Source of the DNA: QHXW01 sp035297145
Lineage (GTDB): Bacteria > Acidobacteriota > Terriglobia > Bryobacterales > Bryobacteraceae
DNA: 64,000 bases
Assembly (NCBI GenBank): GCA_035297145.1
Contig: DATGZN010000007.1
Coordinates: forward strand, 1 to 64,000
Reading direction: 5' to 3'
How positions within the stretch are numbered: the first letter of the stretch is position 1; each line of letters starts with the position of its first letter. The translations under genes were made by a program, and so were the position numbers. The notes beneath the pieces are model-generated. The model was not told the origin of the DNA, searched no databases, and was given only the letters and a program-made list of their open reading frames with translations. Positions 1 to 8,571 of this stretch are shown piece after piece.

Positions 1-311
1 AGGTGCTGGGTTCGGAGCGGCTAACAGGCGCGCTGCTGGATCGGCTGACCCACCATGTTCACATTTTGGAGATGAACGGGGACAGCTTTCGGCTCAAGAG
101 CAGCAGGAAGAAGAAGGACCTCGGCCCTCAGTAGCTTCACAGCGCCCGCGTTGGGAGGCGGCTTCCGCTCCGCCCTAACCGCGCCCCGCAAGCGGGTCGC
201 AGGGCTCCGCTACAGCCACCCCCCAACGAATCACAGAAACACCTGCTAAGAAGCACGAAGTGGTCCCCTTTTGCTCCGCCGCGGTGGGAAACTTTCACTC
301 CGCCCTTGACA
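1..311 (+). mobile_element. Right end of an IS21-family insertion sequence
   Basis: The stretch holds the last codons of an istB-type gene followed by a non-coding end. That end carries repeated subterminal boxes of the form TTYNCTCCGCC at about 163-175, 268-281 and 292-305. The last two are 24 bp apart, as expected for the multiple transposase-binding repeats of IS21 elements. The element appears to end in TTGACA at 306-311, so its inverted left end would begin TGTCAA. Immediately after it, the reading frame continues into tyrosine-recombinase coding sequence, so the element seems to have landed inside an integrase gene. The left end and the target duplication lie outside the window. Confidence 0.75.
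3..134 (+). CDS. istB: IstB-like ATP-binding protein, C-terminal fragment (truncated by window edge)
   Basis: Frame 3 gives 43 residues ending at the TAG at 132-134. They contain SERLTGALLDRLTHHVHIL followed by a basic tail rich in Ser, Arg and Lys. This matches the conserved C-terminus of IstB, the AAA+ helper ATPase of IS21 transposition, where the ERLTGALLDRLTHH region lies just after the sensor-2 part of the fold. The Walker motifs and the istA transposase would lie upstream, outside the window. The call rests on the recognisable C-terminal motif and on the IS21-type repeats directly downstream. Confidence 0.8.
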   Translation: MLGSERLTGALLDRLTHHVHILEMNGDSFRLKSSRKKKDLGPQ

Positions 312-601
312 ATGGCAGGGTGTGGATCCCGGAGTCATTCACAACTATGTACTTCGAATTCACTCACCGCGTCGGTATTAAAGTCCGATTTCATGACTTG
401 CGCCACTCTCACGCCTCGCAATTACTTCGCGCCGGCGTCAGCCCAAAGGTGGTGCAGGAACGTCTGGGACACGGCACTGTCGGAATCACGCTCGATATCT
501 ACTCGCACATCCTCCCCGGAATTCAGGAAGAAGCTGTCAGAAAGCTAGATCTGGCACTCCGTGCAGCCATTGCAAATCAGCATGCCTCGCAACTCGTGTA
601 G
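312..601 (+). pseudogene. Tyrosine recombinase (phage-type integrase), C-terminal remnant disrupted by IS21
   Basis: About 96 residues of integrase catalytic domain remain. Box II is visible as FHDLRHSHAS (the H-x-x-R pair), followed by VVQERLGH and then ITLDIYSH, which carries the nucleophile Tyr and flanking His. The first catalytic Arg box and the whole N-terminal core-binding domain are missing, because sequence upstream of about 311 belongs to the insertion sequence. An open frame runs back to a GTG at 260 inside the IS end, but that extension is not integrase-like. The gene points at the 3' end of tRNA-Ser 83 bp away, the usual arrangement for an integrase using a tRNA gene as attachment site. 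A short protein could still be made, but it should not be catalytically active. Confidence 0.8.
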
Positions 602-605
602 CGCG

Positions 606-626
606 GATTAGCAAGAGATTAGCAAG
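606..626 (+). repeat. Tandem direct repeat GATTAGCAAG between integrase and tRNA
   Basis: GATTAGCAAG occurs at 606-615 and again at 617-626, with one base between. It lies between the integrase stop and the tRNA 3' end, where integrase or excisionase arm-type sites are usually found. A 6-bp inverted repeat, GCAAGG/CCTTGC (622-638), overlaps its end. Function is inferred from position only. Confidence 0.4.
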
Positions 627-684
627 GCACCTCCTTGCCGCGCCTGGAGCCAGCGGGGAGGAGGCAGTTAAGTCCTTTAGTTTC

Positions 685-774
685 TGGCGGTGAGGGTGGG
701 ATTCGAACCCACGGAACCCGTAAAGGCTCAACGGTTTTCGAGACCGCCCGATTCAACCACTCTCGCACCTCACC
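685..774 (-). tRNA. tRNA-Ser (anticodon CGA)
   Basis: On the minus strand this 90-nt gene has acceptor arms GGTGAGG (768-774) and CCTCACC, a G discriminator and an encoded CCA (685-687). The anticodon stem GCGGT/ACCGT encloses loop CTCGAAA, giving anticodon CGA (complement of 738-740), which reads UCG. It has the long variable arm of class II tRNAs and a standard T arm with GGTTCGAATCC. Its 3' end faces the integrase remnant, so it is the probable attachment site of the island to its left. The full 3' end including CCA is intact. Confidence 0.95.
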
Positions 775-817
775 GTACTTCCAAACTACCTGATCGCCCC
801 ATGGCTTGCAACGAGGA

Positions 818-1996
818 TCAGCCCATCACACACTCGTCTCTGACCTCGACTTCGGCGGCGTCTGCGGTCGCGCCATCGGGCCGAAACACGAAGCGCCCGG
901 CTGCCGCCGCTGCTGCCAGAGCCAGCGCCGCGAGCACAAAAGCTGCCGAGTATCCGAAATGTTTGGCCACCGCGCCGGCTACAAATGAGCTCACGCCGAC
1001 GAACAAGTCGACAAAGGCGCTCAGAACACCAAGCGCGGACCCGCGCTCCCCGCTGGGAATTTTCTGCAGAACTCGCGCCGCGGTGGACGACCAGGGAAAC
1101 GAAAATCCAAATCCCAGAACTGCCGCGGCGCTGATGGCCAACGCCGGCGGAGGTCCGACTGCGAGAACGCCAAGGCCTAGGGCCATTGCCACCAGACCGC
1201 CGTAGTAGGTGATCGATGGATGGATGCGATCCGGCAAGCCGCCCAGGAAGAATCTCGAAAGCAGGATGAGCAAAGCGTAAGCGGAAAAAGCCGTCGGCCC
1301 GGAATTCCCGAAGCGAGCCAGGTGCAACACCAGAAAACCGGTGATCACGGGGTAGTGTACATTTACGAAACCCACGGCAAGACCAGATGGCACGAGCACC
1401 TTGGGAATCCAGCGGCGCTGGCCTGCGTGTGGCTCCGGCTTGTAGTGCTCGGGCACCCAGAACACGATCGCGAACGCAAGTAGCGCCGCGATCAGTTGGG
1501 TGAATGCCGCACGCTCAAAGGTTCCCAGCCACTGTCCTAATGCAGGTCCGGTGGAAATGCCGCCCCAAATGCCGCTGCTCACATAACCCAGCGCCTGTCC
1601 GCTGCGCTGGATGCCGGCGACCTCGACCGCCCACGCCGCGGCCCCCGTGTATAAACAAGCCTCGCCGAAACCTTGGAGGGTGCGCCCCAGATACATTCCG
1701 GCGATTCCCAGGGGCGCGAGGTAGGCAGCGCCGGCGAGAGAGCAACTTAGCAGTCCCGCCAGAGTGGCGATCTTGCGGCCCCGGCGGTCGGCCAACGGCC
1801 CGGAAACAAAGCGGCTCGCCAGCGCCACGAACGAGAAAATGCCGACGACGAAGCCGACGGTCTGATCGGAGCCGCCGAGGTCGTGACGGACGTGCGGACC
1901 GATTGCCGGCAGCGCAGTACCGATTCCAAGAAATCCAAGGAAAGTTGCCCCGATCAGTGCCCAGAAGCCAGCACCCAGGGGAGGGCGCGAAACCAT
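818..1996 (-). CDS. MFS transporter
   Basis: This 392-residue inner-membrane protein has about 12 hydrophobic segments in two halves. The motif A loop GPLADRRGRKI lies at residues 66-76 between TM2 and TM3, typical of the major facilitator superfamily. A second, degenerate copy (LGGLPDRIHPS) sits at the equivalent place in the C-terminal half. Length and topology fit the drug/metabolite:proton antiporter branch, but the substrate cannot be read from sequence. The gene is downstream of the receptor gene on the same strand, with a 28-bp gap to the receptor stop, so it may be read from the same transcript. The ATG at 1996 starts directly at the first hydrophobic segment. Confidence 0.85.
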   Translation of the reverse strand: MVSRPPLGAGFWALIGATFLGFLGIGTALPAIGPHVRHDLGGSDQTVGFVVGIFSFVALASRFVSGPLADRRGRKIATLAGLLSCSLAGAAYLAPLGIAGMYLGRTLQGFGEACLYTGAAAWAVEVAGIQRSGQALGYVSSGIWGGISTGPALGQWLGTFERAAFTQLIAALLAFAIVFWVPEHYKPEPHAGQRRWIPKVLVPSGLAVGFVNVHYPVITGFLVLHLARFGNSGPTAFSAYALLILLSRFFLGGLPDRIHPSITYYGGLVAMALGLGVLAVGPPPALAISAAAVLGFGFSFPWSSTAARVLQKIPSGERGSALGVLSAFVDLFVGVSSFVAGAVAKHFGYSAAFVLAALALAAAAAAGRFVFRPDGATADAAEVEVRDECVMG

Positions 1997-2024
1997 CTTT
2001 ACTTATTGTACTTGGATTCCCCGC

Positions 2025-5000
2025 TCAGAATCTAAACCGCAGCATCACTTGCACAGATCGCGCACCGCCGTTCTGGAAAATGGGCGTCAATCCACTGCCG
2101 GGACTCCCGGTGCCAAGCATCATGTTGAGCATAGACGCAGACTGGCCAAAGAGCGGGCTGGAGAGAAACGGGACCGGGTCGGCGTAGTTCGGATGATTGA
2201 GCGCGTTGAATGCTTCGATTCGAAACTGGAGGGACCGCCGTTCAGCGAGCTGGAAATCCCGGTGCAGCGCCAGATCGATCTGCCACATTCCGAAGCCTGC
2301 GATGGAGTTGCGACCGAGGCCGCCCTGGACTAGATTCGCGGCGGGCTGAAATGCCGCACTATTCAGGCGGCGTCCTCCAGGAGCCGACGGGTCGGTGACC
2401 CAGATGGGTTGGCCCGGCAACATGTCTGGCCTGAATACATTCGCAAAACTCAGTCCTTGAGAATAATCTGAGTCGAGCACGGTGACGGGAAATCCCGTTC
2501 GCGCATGGACATTGCCGTCCATTCCCCACCCGTGCAACAGCGATGAGCGAATTGACTTCCCGGCGCCCCGCGCTGTTTCATAGTTGAGTGCCGCCTGGAG
2601 AGTGTGACGGACGTCGAAGTCGGAAGAGGCGCGATCGCCCGACGGCGTCAATCCGGAGCCAGTCCAATACAGCACGGAATCGCTGGAGCTGTTGTCGATC
2701 GAGTGGGACCAGGAATAGGAAGCAAGCCCGCTGAACCCGCGCCATGCCTTTACGCGGTATTGAAGCTCGAACGCCTGGTAGTTCGAAAGGCCATTATTGG
2801 TTGCCAGGGCCAGCAACGTTAACGGATTAGACTCCTGAGGGCCCTGGAATTCGCGTCTGAGGAGTTGCAACCCGGACGATGCTTCATAGACGGCCGAAAC
2901 TGTTTGGTGATTGCCGACCGCTTGCTCTGCTGTGCCGCTCCACTGTTTGACGGAAGGCAGATGCAGGCCAGGGATGAATCCGTAACTCAACGTTGACGGG
3001 AAAATGCCGTACTGCGAGTTTGTATACTGCGCGAGACTGAACGGTCCGCCGTTTACCAAATCGGTTGCGATGCTGAGGCTGGAATCGTAGTAGATTCCCC
3101 AGCCCGCACGCAGTACGGTATGGCTTTGTGCGAATGGGCGGTACGCCAGACCAACACGCGGCGCGAGATTCGCGTAGGTCCGTTGCCAGATGGCCTGCTG
3201 GCCTGAAAAGACATAGGAAGGTCCAGACGCATGGACAAACAGGGATGGACTCGAGGTCAGGTCCGGCGGTGGTGTGAACTCCCAGCGCAAACCGAAAGAC
3301 GCCGTGAGTCCTGGATGAATCTTCCAGGTGTCCTGGACAAAAACGGAATCCTCTTTCAAAACACTGTGGCTGGTCTGGGGGCTGGCAACGGCAATCCAGA
3401 GGTTGGTGGCATTCACACCGTCGGCGAGGCTGTCGGCGATGACTCCGAGGCTGGGCGTGGCCGCGTACCTGGCGGGAATGAGTTCCAAATAGTCGGCGCC
3501 CAGCCGAATCGCGTGAGATCCATGACTCACCATTACGAGCGGCGCGGCGTGCCACTGAGTTTGTTTCTGGCGGGCTTCCTGCCCGGAAACGACTTGTCCC
3601 ACGCCGGCGATGGAAAATCGCAGCAGATAGTCACAGGCATCCGGAGCACGCAACAAGGCATAAACCACCGGTTGCAGATTGCACGGCGAGGAACCTGGCG
3701 TGCTCCATGATGAACTGAGGCTGGCCTGGGAAGCGTTCATTCGCAGGTCAAAAACCAAGTTGGGCCTCAGGCGCATGTCAACGCCGAGCGTGAGGCCACG
3801 AGACCTCATGGCAACCCGATCAATCTGCGCGGTCCCGAATTCGCTCCAAGATGGAGTCTGGCTATACCGCCCGAACAAGGTGATGCGCGACGTGAGTGCG
3901 TGATCAATGCGAATACTGGCGGCATCGAACCGCGCGGGCCGGCTGGTTTGCCCGGTCCACTCCGCCAAACCCGCGCCAAGTGCCAGTCCATTCGGAAGTG
4001 GAAACAGATCTAACAGAGGGCGCATCGCACTCGGAGCATCGGCCCTCGCCGCAACATCAGGAACGGCCGTGCGCCATGCAAAGGGCGCCAATAGCCGCAT
4101 CCCCTCGTAGGAGACGAAGAAGAAGGTTCGATCGCGCCACACCGGTCCTCCAAGCGAACCGCCAAAATCATTCATGCGAGCTGGAGCTCGTCCGTCGCCC
4201 TGGCTGTTGGCGAACCAGTCGTTAGCGTCGAGCGCGTCGTTGCGCAGGTAATCAAAAACAGATCCATGAAACTCATTCGATCCCGAGCGGCTGGTCAAAA
4301 CGATCTGCGCGCCCGGCAAGCTCCCGAACTCCGGCGCCGTGGTGGACGTCTGGACGCGCAAGTCGCTTACCGCATCGAGTGGGAGCATCCCATGCATGCT
4401 GCCCAGAGCGGTCATGGCAGGCAACGCACCGCCGGTGGTCTGTGCGGGCAGGCCGCCAGCGCTTACGCCGGTGTTGGCGCTGACGCCGTCCACGGTGAAA
4501 TAATTTGCGTTCGGCCGCTGGCCGCCCGATGTGAATTGGCCTGGTTCTCCGCGGGTGGCCGGTGTTATGACGGTGCCGGGCGTAAACTCGAGCAGGCTCG
4601 TGAGATTGCGCCCGTTCGACGAAATGTGCTCGATCTGGTCCTGCGTGATCAAAGTGCCGACCGCGGTGTCCTCCTGGAGCGGCACCGCCGGCGAATCCTC
4701 TACGGTGATGGATTCCTGCATACTGCCGAGGGGCAGGTTGAAATCCACTCGCACCGGCTGCGCAAGATCGACATGCACCCCCAGACGGATCAGAGTGCGG
4801 AACCCAGGGTGCCTGACTGTGATCTTGTAGAGACCAGGCTCCAGAGAAACCACGTTATAGCTGCCATCGGAATGCGAGCTGATGAGCCGGCGAAAGCCAG
4901 TGTCCTGGTTCACGACGGTGACAACTGCATCGGGCACGGCGGCTTCGGTGGGATCGCGGATCATGCCCGCCAGATGCGCGCGAGATTGGGACAGCAATCC

Positions 5001-5051
5001 GGCGCTGAACCAGCAGCCGAGAAGGCAGGGCACCATCAGTCGCCGCAACAT
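2025..5051 (-). CDS. Oar-like TonB-dependent receptor with N-terminal carboxypeptidase-regulatory domain
   Basis: The protein is 1008 residues from the ATG at 5051, which is preceded by AAAGGA and followed by a signal peptide (MLRRLMVPCLLGCWFSAGLL). The frame is open further upstream, but that part lies inside the anti-sigma gene. After the signal comes a CarboxypepD_reg-like domain (GMIRDPTEAAVPDAVVTVVNQD to about residue 110), then a plug-like region with DQIEHISSNGRNLTSLLEFTPG and a long beta-barrel. The end is an aromatic, outer-membrane type sequence (VQVMLRFRF). This is the large Oar/TonB receptor family common in Acidobacteriota, thought to import oligosaccharides or other polymers. 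It starts 10 bp after the anti-sigma stop, so receptor, anti-sigma and sigma form one operon. Substrate unknown. Confidence 0.85.
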   Translation of the reverse strand: MLRRLMVPCLLGCWFSAGLLSQSRAHLAGMIRDPTEAAVPDAVVTVVNQDTGFRRLISSHSDGSYNVVSLEPGLYKITVRHPGFRTLIRLGVHVDLAQPVRVDFNLPLGSMQESITVEDSPAVPLQEDTAVGTLITQDQIEHISSNGRNLTSLLEFTPGTVITPATRGEPGQFTSGGQRPNANYFTVDGVSANTGVSAGGLPAQTTGGALPAMTALGSMHGMLPLDAVSDLRVQTSTTAPEFGSLPGAQIVLTSRSGSNEFHGSVFDYLRNDALDANDWFANSQGDGRAPARMNDFGGSLGGPVWRDRTFFFVSYEGMRLLAPFAWRTAVPDVAARADAPSAMRPLLDLFPLPNGLALGAGLAEWTGQTSRPARFDAASIRIDHALTSRITLFGRYSQTPSWSEFGTAQIDRVAMRSRGLTLGVDMRLRPNLVFDLRMNASQASLSSSWSTPGSSPCNLQPVVYALLRAPDACDYLLRFSIAGVGQVVSGQEARQKQTQWHAAPLVMVSHGSHAIRLGADYLELIPARYAATPSLGVIADSLADGVNATNLWIAVASPQTSHSVLKEDSVFVQDTWKIHPGLTASFGLRWEFTPPPDLTSSPSLFVHASGPSYVFSGQQAIWQRTYANLAPRVGLAYRPFAQSHTVLRAGWGIYYDSSLSIATDLVNGGPFSLAQYTNSQYGIFPSTLSYGFIPGLHLPSVKQWSGTAEQAVGNHQTVSAVYEASSGLQLLRREFQGPQESNPLTLLALATNNGLSNYQAFELQYRVKAWRGFSGLASYSWSHSIDNSSSDSVLYWTGSGLTPSGDRASSDFDVRHTLQAALNYETARGAGKSIRSSLLHGWGMDGNVHARTGFPVTVLDSDYSQGLSFANVFRPDMLPGQPIWVTDPSAPGGRRLNSAAFQPAANLVQGGLGRNSIAGFGMWQIDLALHRDFQLAERRSLQFRIEAFNALNHPNYADPVPFLSSPLFGQSASMLNMMLGTGSPGSGLTPIFQNGGARSVQVMLRFRF

Positions 5052-5061
5052 TCCTTTTTCC

Positions 5062-6741
5062 TTATCGTCCCATTGGCAGGCGTTCATAGTTTTCAGCGCG
5101 TCTCCGCAGTTGCGCCAGGCTGGCCGCCGCCTGGGCCGGCAGTTCCGAGGATTGAGTCTGGTCCGGGGAAGCCCCGAGAAGAGCCACCAACATCGTTTCC
5201 GCATGGCGCGCCGCGACGAACAATGGCTCGGTTTCGTCCTGCCAAAGTCCCGATACACTCACGGGCTGCGTGTCCACGAGAGTCACGTCGAGGGCAGAGC
5301 GGAGACGGTCATCGACGCCGATCACATTCTCCACGAGCGCGCCGGCATGCTCCTGGCGGAGCCGCTCCAGAAGCTTGCGCTCGTCAGCAGTCAATTGCGC
5401 TTCGATCCCCGGGGGAAAGCGTTGCGCCAGCCGGCGCAGCGCGTGAGCGCGCGACATGAACCGGTCGGTCATGTCGAAAACCTGGTCGGCAAGCTGCTCG
5501 AATGGGGCGCGGCCGCCGAGATGTCTTTCTATTTCCGCTTGTAGCGGACCTGCGCCCGCACCCACGGAAATGCGGCTCGAGCTATGTTCTTCAGGTGCGA
5601 GGCTTTCGGCGGCGGGTTCCGAGGAGAAGCGCACGGTGACGCGAGGCATGGTGCGCAGTTTCTCGCGGATCTCCTGCTGGCGATCGAGCCCGATTCCGGC
5701 GCCCGTCACTAGAATCTGTCCGCCGGCGCGGGTCACCTCAATAGGATCGCCCAAATCGGCGCCGAGGTAGTGCAGGACCGAAAGCACGGCAAGTTCCTCG
5801 CCTGGTGTGGCCAGCGCCGGTTGAGCTTCCAATAGCGGTTGCGATGCTGAAGGGCGTACGGGCACAGTGGGAGCGGCGGCCGAGACTCGACCGGAGGCAT
5901 CCAGGGAAGGCGCGGGCACATCCGGCAGCTCACTGATCTCCACCCATTCGCGATTTCGAAATAGCAGAGTGCCCTCTACGGTGTGCAGATCCACCGTACT
6001 CAGCTTCAAGGTCGCTTCCGCCAGTTCTCCCGAATCGGTGGATGTCCGCAACTGGTAGTGATCCGGCTCCCGGGTCAGCTCATCCCGCTTGTCGGGGAGC
6101 TGATCTCGCCAGGCGGCAAAAGATTTCGCACTCAGAGGATCTTCCCAACTGTAATGCGCGGCTTGGAATAATGACTCGAGTCCGGCTAGGGAGTCCACGT
6201 CGGAGCTTTTGTCTACGGAAGTCCCGGAGCCACCCACGGCGCGCGTCAGGTGCTGGGTGCGCGTGTGGATGCGAATGCGGCGCGTCGTCCGCGGCCGTGA
6301 GTCTGCCGCCGCCACAGCCTTCCGGAGCAGTTCGGCCGCCTGGACAGACGGCGCTTGCCGGAACTGCTGTACCACTACGGCAATCAGTACGATCATCGCG
6401 ACGGCGGGCACCCATCGCCGCGGTTTGCTCCACATTGCGGTGAGCGGTTCCAAGATTCGGGTCATCCACCGCTGCCGCATTTGTAATTCGTCTATCCGTG
6501 CCAAGCGCGGATAAATATCAAACCAGGGCTGTGGTGGGGATGGCAAGGAGGTATCGAGAACGACCTTGCGGTAGCGTACGCACTCGCTGATCGTTTGTTC
6601 GATCTCCTCGAGTTCGTGGCGGCAGTGCCAGCAGGCCTTCAGGTGACGGCGGATTTCTTCGCTCGCGGACGCTGTCATTTCGCCATCGGCAAAGTGCAGC
6701 AGCTGCTCGTCGGTGGGGTGCCGCATTCCCAGACTACTCAT
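5062..6741 (-). CDS. Anti-sigma factor with zinc-binding domain and large extracytoplasmic region
   Basis: This 559-residue protein begins with an anti-sigma ZAS-type zinc finger: H33-x3-C37-x2-C40 in RRHLKACWHCRHELEE. A single membrane segment follows at about residues 110-127 (WVPAVAMIVLIAVVVQQF). The remaining 430 residues, of no recognised domain, would be periplasmic. They include a helical, coiled-coil-like stretch near residues 460-555. The start overlaps the sigma factor stop by 8 bp, so the two are translationally coupled and form a cognate pair; ATG 6726 (residue 6) is an alternative start. The long C-terminal part is unusual for anti-sigma factors and is the likely signal-sensing region. 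The receptor gene lies 10 bp downstream. Confidence 0.8.
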   Translation of the reverse strand: MSSLGMRHPTDEQLLHFADGEMTASASEEIRRHLKACWHCRHELEEIEQTISECVRYRKVVLDTSLPSPPQPWFDIYPRLARIDELQMRQRWMTRILEPLTAMWSKPRRWVPAVAMIVLIAVVVQQFRQAPSVQAAELLRKAVAAADSRPRTTRRIRIHTRTQHLTRAVGGSGTSVDKSSDVDSLAGLESLFQAAHYSWEDPLSAKSFAAWRDQLPDKRDELTREPDHYQLRTSTDSGELAEATLKLSTVDLHTVEGTLLFRNREWVEISELPDVPAPSLDASGRVSAAAPTVPVRPSASQPLLEAQPALATPGEELAVLSVLHYLGADLGDPIEVTRAGGQILVTGAGIGLDRQQEIREKLRTMPRVTVRFSSEPAAESLAPEEHSSSRISVGAGAGPLQAEIERHLGGRAPFEQLADQVFDMTDRFMSRAHALRRLAQRFPPGIEAQLTADERKLLERLRQEHAGALVENVIGVDDRLRSALDVTLVDTQPVSVSGLWQDETEPLFVAARHAETMLVALLGASPDQTQSSELPAQAAASLAQLRRRAENYERLPMGR

Positions 6742-7288
6742 GGGCCGCCTTCCTCAGCCTCACAATGGCGCGGCGGAGGAATTCGCCCACCGCCGATGCG
6801 CTGATTCCGAGCACCGAAGCGATCTCAGGGTAGCGCAGACCCTCCAGCCGCAGGTGCAAACAACGGCGCTGCTGGTCGGACAGGTTCTCCATCGCACGAT
6901 GGAAACGCAACATGCGCTCGCGCTCCAGCAGGCTCTGCTCCGGGTTCAAACCGGCGTCCGCGAATCGGGTTTCGATATCGGGCTCGAACGCGGTTTGCGA
7001 GTTCTGTTGCGTGCGGAGTTTCAGGGCCAGGTTATGGGCCACCCGCACCACCCAGGCGCGGCGGTTCTGAATGGGCTCGGCGCGCTTAAGCGCGGTGTAG
7101 AGCCGAAGGAACACTTCCTGGGTCGCCTCCTGTGCCTGCGGCGGATAGAGTCCCAGGCTCAATACGTAGCGAAACACCCCGTCGCGCATCTCCTCGAATA
7201 GCTGTGCCACCTCATCCTGCAAACTGGCACGGCTCTCCTCCACGGGGAGAACGCCGGTCAGCTTTTCAAGCAGTGAATCTGGGAACAC
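6734..7288 (-). CDS. ECF RNA polymerase sigma factor
   Basis: The 184-residue protein has the two ECF domains. Sigma-70 region 2 is at about residues 25-95 (EEMRDGVFRYVLSLG, AQEATQEVFLRLY, RAWVVRVAHNLAL). Region 4 is at about 130-180 (LSDQQRRCLHLRLEGLRYPEIASVLGISASAVGEFLRRAIVRLRK), with a clear helix-turn-helix. It lies first in an operon with an anti-sigma factor and a TonB-dependent receptor. It probably directs transcription of this operon, perhaps in response to the receptor substrate, by analogy with FecI-type systems. That regulatory role is inference. A divergent glycosyltransferase gene begins about 113 bp away, and a 9-bp inverted repeat sits between them. Confidence 0.88.
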   Translation of the reverse strand: MFPDSLLEKLTGVLPVEESRASLQDEVAQLFEEMRDGVFRYVLSLGLYPPQAQEATQEVFLRLYTALKRAEPIQNRRAWVVRVAHNLALKLRTQQNSQTAFEPDIETRFADAGLNPEQSLLERERMLRFHRAMENLSDQQRRCLHLRLEGLRYPEIASVLGISASAVGEFLRRAIVRLRKAAHE

Positions 7289-7320
7289 GTTATCTATCCA
7301 ATGACCCAGGCCAACCGATT

Positions 7321-7367
7321 TCCACTACACCAGCCGAAAAAAATTCTTTGGGCATGCCTGTAGTGGA
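7321..7367. promoter_or_regulatory. Inverted repeat TCCACTACA/TGTAGTGGA in a divergent promoter region
   Basis: TCCACTACA (7321-7329) and its exact complement TGTAGTGGA (7359-7367) are separated by 29 nt that contain an A-run. The repeat sits between the divergent starts of the sigma factor operon and the glycosyltransferase gene. Arm spacing is compatible with a looped or two-site operator. No protein partner can be named. Confidence 0.35.
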
Positions 7368-7401
7368 CTCGCGGCCCGGCGGGTCTTCTTGTCAGTACGC
7401 C

Positions 7402-8475
7402 ATGAAATCAGCATTAGTCAGCGTCACGGTAGTTACACACAACAGCGGACCGTTCATCGGACGCTGCCTGGACGCGGTCTTTGGGCAGGAGTACGAGGCT
7501 CTGCAAGTTATTGTAGTCGATAATGCGTCACAAGATGAGTCCAGGCAGGTGCTTGCCGGTTACAAGGACCGGATCCAACTGATTGAAAACGACCGCAATA
7601 CCGGATTCGCGGCGGGACAGAATCAGGCCATCGCCGCCAGCCGGGGCGAATGGGTGCTGACGCTGAATCCGGATGTTCTGTTGCAACCCGGGTTTATCGC
7701 GCGCCTGCTGGAAGCTGGCGCCTTGGACACCCGCGTCGGCTCAGTTTGCGGCAAGCTGTTGCGCATGCGCCGCGACCTCACTATGCCGCGCGCCCCGCGA
7801 ATCGATTCCGCTGGCATTTACTTCACTCCCGGGATGCGGCACTTCGATCGTGGCTGGAACGAGCCCGATGACGGCCGCTTCAACCACACCGAGTACGTTT
7901 TCGGGGCCTGCGCCGCGGCGGCCTTGTACCGTCGCGAGATGATCGCCGATGTTTCTCTGGATGATGGCTTTTTTGATCCCGACTTCTTTACTTATCGCGA
8001 AGATGCTGACGTGGCCTGGCGTGCGCAGTTGCTCGGCTGGCACTGTGTCTATGCGCCACAAGCCGTTGCTCGCCATGTACGGCGCATGATTAATGGCTCC
8101 CGGACCAGCGCTCCGTCGATTCTGAGAATGCATTCGGTCAAGAACCGGTTCCTGATGCGAGTCAACAACATAACCAGTGATCTGTATCGCCGCTGCTGGC
8201 TGCGCGCCACTTTGCGCGATCTGCTGGTGATCGGAGGGTGCCTGTTCTATGAGCCGGGCTCGCTCCCGGCACTCTGGCACACCCTAGGCTGTTTGCCGCG
8301 CGCCCTGGCGAAACGCCGCCACATCATGGAGCGCCGGGTCGCCTCCGACGAATACCTGGCAACCTGGTTTCACGTCAGGAGCCGGCCGCTCGAGCCGTGG
8401 ATTTCCAGAGCGGCAGAACGAAATGGTGTAGTGGAAAACCACCTGCCTGGGTCTTTAGTAATAGAGCCACGCTGA
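7402..8475 (+). CDS. Glycosyltransferase family 2
   Basis: From the ATG at 7402 the protein has 357 residues and begins with the GT-A fold signature VSVTVVTHNSGPFIGRCLDAV. The nucleotide-sugar binding Asp is D40 (VIVVDNAS), and the DxD-equivalent is NPD at residues 89-91. Further on, FFTYREDADVAWRAQLLGW is typical of the rhamnosyltransferase-like (WbbL) branch of GT2. No membrane segment is obvious, so it should act at the cytoplasmic face on a lipid- or polysaccharide-linked acceptor. The open frame extends upstream, and an ATG at 7354 is possible, but homology begins at 7402. The next gene downstream is a polytopic GT-C-like protein, so the two may work in the same cell-envelope glycan pathway. 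Confidence 0.85.
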   Translation: MKSALVSVTVVTHNSGPFIGRCLDAVFGQEYEALQVIVVDNASQDESRQVLAGYKDRIQLIENDRNTGFAAGQNQAIAASRGEWVLTLNPDVLLQPGFIARLLEAGALDTRVGSVCGKLLRMRRDLTMPRAPRIDSAGIYFTPGMRHFDRGWNEPDDGRFNHTEYVFGACAAAALYRREMIADVSLDDGFFDPDFFTYREDADVAWRAQLLGWHCVYAPQAVARHVRRMINGSRTSAPSILRMHSVKNRFLMRVNNITSDLYRRCWLRATLRDLLVIGGCLFYEPGSLPALWHTLGCLPRALAKRRHIMERRVASDEYLATWFHVRSRPLEPWISRAAERNGVVENHLPGSLVIEPR

Positions 8476-8571
8476 GGACGCATCCGTCCAAGGCCAGGCT
8501 CCTCCCGCAAACACGTACGCACGCCATCCTCAGGGGTGGCGTGTGGAAATCGGCGCATCATCGGACACTCA

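Noticed and set aside
690..1205. 171-codon plus-strand frame starting in the tRNA gene
   Set aside because: It begins inside the tRNA-Ser and runs antisense to the MFS gene.
4266..5459. 397-codon open frame on the plus strand
   Set aside because: It lies antisense to the receptor and anti-sigma genes, is rich in Arg/Pro/Ala and matches no family; it is a high-GC shadow frame.
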